Assembly (NCBI GenBank): GCA_028703645.1
Contig: JAQVML010000062.1
Span: 1-7,140 of the forward strand
Direction of reading: 5' to 3'
DNA length: 7,140 nucleotides
Origin: Eubacteriales bacterium
Lineage (GTDB): Bacteria; Bacillota; Clostridia; Christensenellales; CAG-138
The notes below the pieces were generated by a model, which saw nothing but the letters and a program-made list of their open reading frames with translations, was not told the origin of the DNA and made no database searches. The translations under genes and the position numbers were made by a program. This document shows, piece by piece, positions 1 to 5,034 of this stretch. The first letter of the stretch is position 1. The number at the start of each line of letters is the position of its first letter.

Positions 1-345
1 CACGCGCATTACCACATGGTGGAAGACGTCCGCTATATTCGCGAGCGAATCGAGGCGGATATGTTCGGCGTGTTTCTGAATGGCGAAATCGCGGGATTTG
101 TCGGCACCCATGAAGAACGCTCGATGGGACTACTCAAAATCTTGCCGGAATATCGCAGGCTCGGCCTTGCCTATGCGTTGGAGGCACGCCTGATCAATCA
201 CCTGCTCTCACAGGGACGCGTTCCGTTTTGTCAGGTTGCGATCGTCAACAACGCATCGATCCGGCTGCAACAGAAGCTTGGATTAGTACTTTCGGATCAT
301 GTGGTGTACTGGCTGGGATATCACCGGGAAACTAACGGATTTTAA
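1..345 (+). CDS. GNAT-family N-acetyltransferase, 3' part (5' end outside window)
   Basis: The reading frame is open from base 1, so the ATG at 16 is not necessarily the start and the gene is cut by the window edge. About 114 residues are visible. They carry the C-terminal half of a GNAT fold: a beta strand (IAGFVGTHEE), then the acetyl-CoA pyrophosphate-binding region LPEYRRLGLAYALEARLI with the R-x-x-G-x-A core, then a strand (FCQVAIVNN) and the late motif NNASIRLQQKLGL, which resembles the usual N-x-x-S-x-x-x-Y-x-K-x-G-F of the family. The family moves an acetyl group from acetyl-CoA to an amine, in the cytoplasm. The substrate cannot be told, because the N-terminal acceptor side is missing. 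The sequence is closest in feel to the FR47-like subgroup. The TAA stop at 343-345 is followed at once by a terminator hairpin, so this is the last gene of its transcript. It converges on the glycosyltransferase operon. Confidence 0.85.
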   Translation, partial: HAHYHMVEDVRYIRERIEADMFGVFLNGEIAGFVGTHEERSMGLLKILPEYRRLGLAYALEARLINHLLSQGRVPFCQVAIVNNASIRLQQKLGLVLSDHVVYWLGYHRETNGF

Positions 346-347
346 TG

Positions 348-381
348 AAAACAGGACGGAGGCAATCCCCCGTCCTGTTTT
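348..381. terminator. Bidirectional intrinsic terminator between convergent genes
   Basis: A perfect 12-bp stem, AAAACAGGACGG (348-359) with CCGTCCTGTTTT (370-381), encloses a 10-base loop. The A and T tracts form the base of the stem, so it can act on both strands. It sits two bases after the acetyltransferase stop and 16 bases before the stop of the opposite glycosyltransferase gene, serving both. Confidence 0.85.
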
Positions 382-397
382 TCGCTATGATAGATGT

Positions 398-1396
398 TTA
401 TTTTTTAATATTGGTTTCTTTTTGAATATAGATCGGGCGTTGCTTCACCTGCATATAGGTGCGCGCAACATATTCGCCGATGATGCCAAGCGCAAGGAGC
501 ACAAAACCGCCGAGCGTGAGCATGATCGCCAGCAGCGAAGGATAGCCCGCGACCGGGTTGCCCCAAATCATCGCGATGATGACGCGGACGATCATGTACA
601 ACAGAGAAATTACGGAGATTACGCTGCCAACCGCGGTTGCGAGTTGCAGCGGCGCGGTCGAAAACGAAACGATCCCTTCAATGGCATAGCGCATCAGCTT
701 CCAAAACGACCACTTGGTCTCGCCCGCCGCTCGCTCGATGTTTTCATATTCGAGCCAGACCGTGTCGAACCCGACCCACATGAAGATGCCTTTGGAGAAG
801 CGATGATATTCCGGAAGCTCCAGCACCGCGTCCACGACGCAGCGCCGCATCATGCGAAAGTCCCGCGCGCCATCGACAAACTCCGTGTCCGAGATGCGGT
901 TGATGATTCGATAAAACGCGCGCGCAAACGCGCTGCGAATCCTGGGTTCGCCTTTTCGCGTGACTCTGCGGGTTGCAACGCAGTCGCACTCGTCCGCCGA
1001 GAGGCGTTCCAGCATCGTTGCGATCATCTCCGGCGGATCTTGCAAATCGCAGTCCATCACGCAGACAAACTCACCTTTTGCGTGCTTTAGTCCCGCGTAC
1101 ATCGCGGCTTCTTTGCCAAAGTTGCGCGAAAAAGAGATGTATTTAACCCGTGTGTCTTTTTGCGCAAGCTCGCGTAAAATCGGCAGCGTTCGATCCTTTG
1201 AGCCGTCGTTGATCAAAAGTAGCTCGAAATCGTATTCCGTCAGGTTGGAAAACACGACAGTTTGCATCGTGTCGAAATACAGCGGCAGCATCGCCTCTTC
1301 GTTGTAGCAGGGGCATACAATCGAAACCAGCGGCTTCTGCGCGGATTGAGAATCGCCTCCGGAAACGCCGCTCAACACAGGCTCACGTTCTTCCAT
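398..1396 (-). CDS. GtrB/DPM1-like family 2 glycosyltransferase, membrane-anchored
   Basis: A 332-residue protein. A GT-A catalytic domain comes first: SIVCPCYNEE (about 25-34), the nucleotide-sugar motif LLINDGSKDRT (60-70), RNFGKEAAMYAGL (91-103) and the metal-binding MDCDLQDPPE with D115 and D117. Two C-terminal membrane helices follow, at about 248-272 and 287-309, ending in a basic cytoplasmic tail. This order and length fit the bactoprenol-phosphate glycosyltransferases (GtrB, CsbB, YkcC type). These transfer a sugar from a UDP or GDP donor to polyprenyl phosphate at the inner face of the membrane, for later use outside. The sugar and final acceptor are unknown; no flippase or GtrC-type partner lies in the window. 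I chose the ATG at 1396 because a GGAGG lies 5 bases upstream. The ATG at 1408 is possible but has no good Shine-Dalgarno, and the longer frame to 1480 would overlap the upstream gene. It is the last gene of the mscL operon. Confidence 0.9.
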   Translation of the reverse strand: MEEREPVLSGVSGGDSQSAQKPLVSIVCPCYNEEAMLPLYFDTMQTVVFSNLTEYDFELLLINDGSKDRTLPILRELAQKDTRVKYISFSRNFGKEAAMYAGLKHAKGEFVCVMDCDLQDPPEMIATMLERLSADECDCVATRRVTRKGEPRIRSAFARAFYRIINRISDTEFVDGARDFRMMRRCVVDAVLELPEYHRFSKGIFMWVGFDTVWLEYENIERAAGETKWSFWKLMRYAIEGIVSFSTAPLQLATAVGSVISVISLLYMIVRVIIAMIWGNPVAGYPSLLAIMLTLGGFVLLALGIIGEYVARTYMQVKQRPIYIQKETNIKK

Positions 1397-1413
1397 GCTC
1401 TCCTCCATATTGC

Positions 1414-1818
1414 TTAAGCGGCTTTCGAAATGATCGGAACACCACTGAGCAGCATAAACAACAAGTTGCCAAGCAACCAAACGCCGAGCGCAATCATCAT
1501 GGCGATGCGCCCTTTTTGCACGGTGCGCTTGACCCGCTTTTCAATCATCCTCGGCCCAAACAGAGCGAGAAGCGCCGCGGCGATGGTGCCGTACATCCCA
1601 ATCGAGGGATAGCCGCTTACGGTGGTCAGTAAAAAGCCGCAAACAAGGCCCATGACCCCGCCGCCGATGTATTGATAGAGATTCCATTTTTCTTCCGGAA
1701 GGTCGTGAACCTTCTTTTGAAGATCGTCCAGTTCTTCCGGCGGCAGTTGATCCGCCTTGTTTTCCATCTGGTCGTTGTTCGGGTTTGTCTCCGGGTTGCG
1801 CGTTTCGTTTGTTTCCAA
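1414..1818 (-). CDS. Unknown small membrane protein, three predicted helices
   Basis: A 134-residue protein that I do not recognise. Residues 1-45 are hydrophilic and rich in Asn, Glu and Pro (the first 20 look disordered; PPEELDDLQKKVHDLPEEKW looks helical). Three hydrophobic segments follow, at about 50-68, 73-88 and 105-124. A strongly basic stretch between the second and third (RMIEKRVKRTVQKGR, 90-104) should face the cytoplasm. The start is TTG at 1818: a CGGAGG, lying in the last codons of mscL, is 9 bases upstream, and the gap to the mscL stop is only 4 bases, which suggests translational coupling. The first ATG would be codon 18 (1767) and lacks that support. The downstream glycosyltransferase begins within 20 bases of the stop. 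Its place between a stress channel and a lipid-linked sugar transferase suggests an envelope role; this is inference only. Confidence 0.8.
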   Translation of the reverse strand: METNETRNPETNPNNDQMENKADQLPPEELDDLQKKVHDLPEEKWNLYQYIGGGVMGLVCGFLLTTVSGYPSIGMYGTIAAALLALFGPRMIEKRVKRTVQKGRIAMMIALGVWLLGNLLFMLLSGVPIISKAA

Positions 1819-1822
1819 TTGA

Positions 1823-2242
1823 TTAAACCTCCGAGGTGCAGTGTGGGCAGCGGGTTGCGTCGATTGCGATAGTGCTCTTGCAATAGGGGCAGGTTTTCTC
1901 CGTCGGCGCGGCGGATACCGCCACTTCGCCTTTTTTCAGCTTTCCGCCGAGTTCGCGCGTCGCGCTGATGGCCTTGATGAGCAAAAACAGCACGATTGCC
2001 ATCAGCAGGAAATTGAGGATTGCGGTCAAGAACGAGCCGTACTTGATCGCAACGCCGCCGATTTGCCAAGCGAGTTCGGAGAAATTCGTGCCCGCAATGA
2101 GCCCAATCAGCGGAGATATGATATCGCTCACCAGCGAATCGACAATGCCTTTAAACGCGGCACCGATGATCACGCCGACGGCAAGGTCGACCACGCTGCC
2201 TTTTGCGATGAATGTCTTAAACTCTGAAAAGAGCTTCTTCAT
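1823..2242 (-). CDS. mscL: Large-conductance mechanosensitive channel with C-terminal zinc ribbon
   Basis: A 139-residue MscL. It forms a homo-oligomeric pore in the cytoplasmic membrane that opens under membrane tension and releases solutes on osmotic downshock. The N-terminal amphipathic helix and pore helix are classic: FKTFIAKGSVVDLAVGVIIG (8-27), continuing through AAFKGIVDSLVSDIISPLIG. A short periplasmic loop (about 50-66) is followed by the second helix (about 70-92). The usual C-terminal helix motif (LLTEIRDLL in E. coli) is absent. In its place, after a Lys/Ala-rich linker, is a C-x2-C...C-x2-C zinc ribbon, C118, C121, C132 and C135 (CPYCKSTIAIDATRCPHC). From memory this tail occurs in other Gram-positive MscL proteins, so it is a variant rather than a fusion error. 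The ATG has an upstream AAGGGG. It is the first gene of a three-gene operon with its own promoter at 2295-2323. Confidence 0.95.
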   Translation of the reverse strand: MKKLFSEFKTFIAKGSVVDLAVGVIIGAAFKGIVDSLVSDIISPLIGLIAGTNFSELAWQIGGVAIKYGSFLTAILNFLLMAIVLFLLIKAISATRELGGKLKKGEVAVSAAPTEKTCPYCKSTIAIDATRCPHCTSEV

Positions 2243-2294
2243 TTCGTTATCCCCTTCATTTGCGTTTGTGAAAAAGAAGATTGATGTCCTGATG

Positions 2295-2323
2295 AGTATA
2301 TCATTTTATGTGGTGGGATTCAA
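2295..2323 (-). promoter_or_regulatory. Probable sigma-70/sigma-A promoter of the mscL operon
   Basis: Read on the minus strand: -35 TTGAAT (2323-2318), a 17-base spacer, then an extended -10 TGA-TATACT (TATACT at 2300-2295). The -35 matches 4 of 6 and the -10 matches 5 of 6 consensus bases. Transcription would begin near 2288, leaving a leader of about 45 bases before the mscL ATG at 2242. Confidence 0.75.
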
Positions 2324-2415
2324 TCGCCGCGCACAGCGCCTCGTGGTCAGAATGGTTCGCGGTACGCGGTAGCACAATTGTATCAAAAACGCATCCAAAA
2401 ACGACGCGCTCGTGC

Positions 2416-2444
2416 TTGCAAAGGTTCCTTGCGTATGCTAGAAT
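2416..2444 (+). promoter_or_regulatory. Probable sigma-70/sigma-A promoter of tRNA-Leu
   Basis: -35 TTGCAA (2416-2421), a 17-base spacer, then -10 TAGAAT (2439-2444) with an extended TGC just before it. The predicted start near 2451 lies a few bases before the mature tRNA 5' end at 2455, as expected for a tRNA promoter with a very short leader. Confidence 0.7.
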
Positions 2445-2454
2445 AATTCTCTGA

Positions 2455-2541
2455 GCCGGTGTGATGGAATTGGCAGACGTGACGGACTCAAAATCCGTTG
2501 GTAGCGATACCGTGTCGGTTCGAGTCCGACCACCGGCACCA
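2455..2541 (+). tRNA. tRNA-Leu (anticodon CAA)
   Basis: An 87-base class II tRNA. The acceptor stem pairs GCCGGTG (2455-2461) with CACCGGC (2531-2537), followed by discriminator A and an encoded CCA (2539-2541). The anticodon arm pairs ACGGA (2482-2486) with TCCGT (2494-2498) around the loop CTCAAAA, placing the anticodon CAA at 2489-2491. It reads UUG codons. A long variable arm (about 2499-2514) and a GGTTCGAGTCC T-arm confirm a leucine tRNA. Its last 14 bases are repeated exactly at 4978-4991, which makes this gene a likely integration target. Confidence 0.96.
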
Positions 2542-2542
2542 A
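2528..2542 (+). repeat. Left copy of 15-bp direct repeat (tRNA 3' end, attL-like)
   Basis: GACCACCGGCACCAA, the last 14 bases of tRNA-Leu plus one base. It recurs exactly at 4978-4992, with 2450 bases from the start of one copy to the start of the other. One intact tRNA and a duplicated 3' tail at the far end is the usual layout left by integration into a tRNA gene. No integrase is seen, so the attachment-site reading is inference. Confidence 0.65.
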
Positions 2543-2558
2543 TAAGAATGACCCTCGA

Positions 2559-2575
2559 GTGGTCATAAGGATAAA
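2559..2575 (+). repeat. Left terminal inverted repeat of putative islet
   Basis: GTGGTCATAAGGATAAA. The reverse complement of 4967-4983 is the same 17 bases with one difference (C for T at base 14). The two copies face each other around the low-GC exporter/regulator pair. Outside the 17 bases the two ends diverge on both sides. Confidence 0.65.
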
Positions 2576-2604
2576 AGCAGGTTGGTATTGACCAACCTGT
2601 TTTT
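2574..2604. terminator. Bidirectional terminator after tRNA-Leu and after the LysE-type gene
   Basis: CAGGTTGGT (2578-2586) pairs perfectly with ACCAACCTG (2591-2599) around a 4-base loop. The stem extends through a G-T wobble into A and T tracts on either side, with TTTTTGTTTT following on the plus strand and CTTTTAT on the minus strand. It can end the tRNA transcript (+) and the exporter transcript (-). It lies just inside the left inverted repeat, so it probably came with the inserted block. Confidence 0.85.
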
Positions 2605-2708
2605 GTTTTGTATTTTATCTATACCAAAGATTTCAAGTTACGTCTCTCTTCTTGGTAATTGGTTATGTCATCAAATTTATATAACGCTAAGACACAGCAT
2701 CGATTTTA

Positions 2709-3320
2709 TCAGAGATTCAGCGCAAGCTTTATGGCAAAACCTATGAAAATAACCCCCAAGCACTTTTGTAGAATACCGACTCGTTTGGGCGAACTGACAA
2801 AAAGGGCTTTCGCTGTTCCTGCAAGGACTCCGTAGCAGATGAATACAATCAGTGTCAGCAGCATAAATGTAAGTCCCAATAAAAAGCTTTGCTGCACATA
2901 GTTCTTACTGCCGGAGTTGAGATATTGCGGCAAAAATGAGAAGAAAAACAGCGTTAACTTAGGATTAAGCAAATTGATTAATATCCCACGCCAAATGATT
3001 GCTGCGGCGCTGTGCTTTAAAGCCGCTTGCCCAAAATCAATTTTATTTTTGGCAAAAACCATTCCAGCTCCGAGATATAGTAAATACCCCGCACCGCTCA
3101 ACCGAATTACAGTGAAAACCGTATTGCTCATTTGCATGAGCAACGACGACAAGGCGATGCTTATAAATAAATGTGGAACGATACCCAAGGTGCAGCCAGC
3201 AGCTGCAAATAGGCTCTTTCTTCTTCCCTCCACTATACCTGTTGAAATCGTATAAATAACACCAGTGCCCGGAATTAGAATAATGATTAATGAAGTAGTT
3301 AAAAAAATATATGTATTCAC
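2709..3320 (-). CDS. LysE/RhtB-family amino-acid exporter
   Basis: A 203-residue, strongly hydrophobic protein with about six membrane helices, the usual size for this family. Family marks are the N-terminal proline-glycine (IPGTG, 16-20), the basic loop GIVEGRRKSLFAAAGCTLG (28-46) and the loop NPKLTLFFFSFLPQY (119-133), which matches the conserved N-P-K-x-x-L-F-F-x-x-F-L-P-Q. Members export amino acids or related compounds (lysine, threonine, homoserine, leucine, cysteine metabolites) using the proton gradient. The substrate cannot be told here. The start is GTG at 3320, with AGGAG about 10 bases upstream. It diverges from a MocR-type regulator, which probably controls it. The gene is clearly more AT-rich than the mscL and cyuA regions and lies within the repeat-bounded block at tRNA-Leu, both pointing to transfer. 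Confidence 0.9.
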   Translation of the reverse strand: MNTYIFLTTSLIIILIPGTGVIYTISTGIVEGRRKSLFAAAGCTLGIVPHLFISIALSSLLMQMSNTVFTVIRLSGAGYLLYLGAGMVFAKNKIDFGQAALKHSAAAIIWRGILINLLNPKLTLFFFSFLPQYLNSGSKNYVQQSFLLGLTFMLLTLIVFICYGVLAGTAKALFVSSPKRVGILQKCLGVIFIGFAIKLALNL

Positions 3321-3354
3321 AATGTTCTCTCTCCTTTTTCCTGAATGATTATGT

Positions 3355-3362
3355 GTTATAAT
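3355..3362 (+). promoter_or_regulatory. Extended -10 promoter of the MocR-type gene
   Basis: A perfect TATAAT at 3357-3362, preceded by TG at 3354-3355 with one base between, forms an extended -10. No good -35 lies at 16-18 bases, which is tolerable for this class. The predicted start is near 3369, exactly where a 9-bp inverted repeat begins. Weak opposite -10 candidates for the exporter (CATAAT at 3353-3348, TATAAC at 3360-3355, minus strand) overlap it, so regulator and exporter may share one control site. Confidence 0.6.
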
Positions 3363-3368
3363 CTATCA

Positions 3369-3424
3369 GAAAGTGGCGGTATTCTTAAGGACCGCTTATT
3401 TGAAATTTTTATAGAGCCACTTTC
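3369..3424. repeat. Inverted repeat in the regulator leader (operator or RNA hairpin)
   Basis: GAAAGTGGC (3369-3377) is the exact reverse complement of GCCACTTTC (3416-3424). A second, inner pair, GCGGT (3376-3380) and ACCGC (3391-3395), overlaps the first arm by two bases. The downstream arm directly abuts the AAGGAGG Shine-Dalgarno of the regulator gene. It could be a regulator binding site between the divergent genes, or an mRNA hairpin that affects ribosome access. Confidence 0.55.
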
Positions 3425-3437
3425 AAGGAGGGACTTG

Positions 3438-4859
3438 GTGCTTTATATCAATATTAGGCGGGATTCCGACAGGCCTTTGTCTTATCAAATTTATCAATAC
3501 ATCAAAGAATCAATTTTTCAGGGTTCTCTGCAATCCCGTGAAAAGCTGCCATCTTCCAGAGAACTGGCAAAATTCTTAAATGTATCAAGAAACGTTGTGA
3601 TAGAGAGCTATGAGCAGTTGATGGCAGAGGGATACATCTATACTAGAAACGGTTCTGGTACATTTGTTTGTGATGGTCTGGAGTTCCGCATAGATGAACA
3701 TGGCGGACAATCTTCACAGCCGCAGGAGGGGAAACCTTCACCAAAAATTCAGATTTCTTTTCGCGCAGGTATCCCTGACTTAACACAGATTCCGATTAAA
3801 AAATGGGCACATATCTACCAACAAACTGTATTAGACATTGAGCCATCTCAATTGGACTATCAGGACGCCCTTGGCGATTATTCTCTGCGAACGCAGCTTT
3901 CCTGTTATTTAGGCCGTGCAAGGGGTGTGCGCACCTCACCGGAGAATATTATGATTACGAACGGAGCGGCACAATCCTTTCATCTCCTGTGTCACCTTAT
4001 AAACACGCATGAATATGCTTTGGTCGAGAACCCTTTAAGCTACGGCCTTTTGCACACTTTGGAAAGCAATCACGTTCGGATAAAAGCCATTTCCCTTGAT
4101 GAGTGTGGTATTCAGACCAATAAGCTGCCGGATGCTCCGCCAAAGCTTGTTTTCACGACGCCAAGCCATCAATTCCCGACGGGTGTTGTCCTTCCTGCCG
4201 GACGCAGAATCGAGCTGATACGGTATGCAACGAAGAATGACGTCTACATCGTCGAGGATGATTATGACAGTGAGTTTCGCTTTGACGGCAGTCCAATTCA
4301 GTCCATGCAGTACTTAGACCCTGAACACGTCATCTATGTGGGCACCTTTTCAAAGACGCTGATGCCTGCGCTACGGATTGGATATATGGTGCTTCCTTCA
4401 GCCCTACGGGCACAGCTAAAGGAAGAGAAATATGTTTCTGACATCAATTCGCCTATACTTGAACAGAAAACATTGGCCAGATTTCTCAATGAGGGATATT
4501 TTGAGCAGCATATCAGAATGATGAGAAAGCTTTACTTAAAAAAACGCAATCACCTAATTGCTTGCTTAAATCAGCACTTCGGAGATCGTGTAAATATCTC
4601 GGGTGCCGAGGCAGGACTCCATTTTGCCGCCGCCTTTCAGGGCGTGAGATTTGGCAGGAAGCTTATGACAGCTATCAGAAACGAAGGGCTAGAAATTACT
4701 CCGATGAGTAAATACTGTCTTCCTGAAAAAAACGGATGGACATGTGAAAATACGCTTATATTTGGGTATGGAAATACACCGCTAGAAAACATGGCATCAG
4801 GTGTCGAATGTCTAGCAAGACAAATTAAACTAATTTCAGCATCCGAGAGATTGTCTTGA
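3438..4859 (+). CDS. MocR/GabR-type transcription regulator (GntR winged helix + aminotransferase domain)
   Basis: A 473-residue protein from GTG 3438. AAGGAGG (3425-3431) sits just upstream; the longer frame to ATG 3345 would start upstream of the predicted promoter. Residues 13-77 are a GntR winged helix (REKLPSSRELAKFLNVSRNV, then a wing RNGSGTFV). A 30-residue linker leads to a fold-type I aminotransferase domain (about 109-460): TNGAAQ, FTTPSHQFPTGVVLP, VEDDYDSEFRFDG and GTFSKTLMPALRIGY. K306 in FSK should form the Schiff base with pyridoxal phosphate. D274 and Y276 correspond, by memory of GabR, to the cofactor contacts. Such proteins are dimeric cytoplasmic regulators that sense an amine, amino acid or PLP itself, not working transaminases. 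Divergence from a LysE-type exporter suggests that it controls that gene and its own. The ligand is unknown. Base composition is low-GC, like the exporter. Confidence 0.92.
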   Translation: MLYINIRRDSDRPLSYQIYQYIKESIFQGSLQSREKLPSSRELAKFLNVSRNVVIESYEQLMAEGYIYTRNGSGTFVCDGLEFRIDEHGGQSSQPQEGKPSPKIQISFRAGIPDLTQIPIKKWAHIYQQTVLDIEPSQLDYQDALGDYSLRTQLSCYLGRARGVRTSPENIMITNGAAQSFHLLCHLINTHEYALVENPLSYGLLHTLESNHVRIKAISLDECGIQTNKLPDAPPKLVFTTPSHQFPTGVVLPAGRRIELIRYATKNDVYIVEDDYDSEFRFDGSPIQSMQYLDPEHVIYVGTFSKTLMPALRIGYMVLPSALRAQLKEEKYVSDINSPILEQKTLARFLNEGYFEQHIRMMRKLYLKKRNHLIACLNQHFGDRVNISGAEAGLHFAAAFQGVRFGRKLMTAIRNEGLEITPMSKYCLPEKNGWTCENTLIFGYGNTPLENMASGVECLARQIKLISASERLS

Positions 4860-4930
4860 ATTGCAATGTTTTTCACTATCGACATAAATGGAAGTTAACA
4901 CATAAATAACTGTGTAATAGTCGTCTGTTT

Positions 4931-4958
4931 GCTGCCGGTTTTCCTTGTTTCAGGCGGC
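4931..4958 (+). terminator. Weak possible terminator after the MocR-type gene
   Basis: GCTGCC (4931-4936) can pair with GGCGGC (4953-4958) with one G-T wobble, followed by TTTGAGAGTTTG. The loop is long and the U tract poor, so this is only a candidate. No better terminator is seen between the stop at 4859 and the right inverted repeat. Confidence 0.3.
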
Positions 4959-4966
4959 TTTGAGAG

Positions 4967-4983
4967 TTTGTCCTTATGACCAC
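4967..4983 (-). repeat. Right terminal inverted repeat of putative islet
   Basis: On the minus strand this reads GTGGTCATAAGGACAAA, matching the left end (2559-2575) at 16 of 17 bases. Its outer 6 bases overlap the right copy of the tRNA-derived direct repeat (4978-4992). Confidence 0.65.
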
Positions 4984-4992
4984 CGGCACCAA
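4978..4992 (+). repeat. Right copy of 15-bp direct repeat (attR-like tRNA 3' tail)
   Basis: GACCACCGGCACCAA, identical to 2528-2542. No tRNA body precedes it: the bases upstream (TTTGTCCTTAT) form no T-arm. It is therefore a duplicated 3' tail rather than a second tRNA. It runs directly into the long hairpin at 4988-5027. Confidence 0.65.
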
Positions 4993-5027
4993 AGAGGTAG
5001 ATGCAATTTTGTGTCTACCTCTTTGGT
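4988..5027. terminator. Long hairpin, likely the displaced terminator of tRNA-Leu
   Basis: ACCAAAGAGGTAGA (4988-5001) pairs without error with TCTACCTCTTTGGT (5014-5027); wobble pairs extend the stem inward. The first bases are the ACCA of the duplicated tRNA tail. A long U tract is lacking, so it would be a weak intrinsic terminator as it stands. The outer GGTCATTCTT (5025-5034) is the exact complement of AAGAATGACC just after the intact tRNA (2544-2553), suggesting that both once belonged to one stem. Confidence 0.6.
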
Positions 5028-5034
5028 CATTCTT

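Noticed and set aside
299..1090. 263-codon plus-strand open frame
   Set aside because: It lies opposite the glycosyltransferase and gives an Arg/Asp/His-rich product with no domain; it is a shadow of the real minus-strand gene.
1397..1480. Longer N-terminus for the glycosyltransferase
   Set aside because: It would overlap the upstream gene by 67 bases and lacks a ribosome site; a strong GGAGG marks the ATG at 1396.
3345..3437. 31 extra N-terminal residues for the MocR-type regulator
   Set aside because: The ATG at 3345 lies upstream of the likely -10 (3357-3362), and AAGGAGG precedes GTG 3438, where the family's N-terminus begins.
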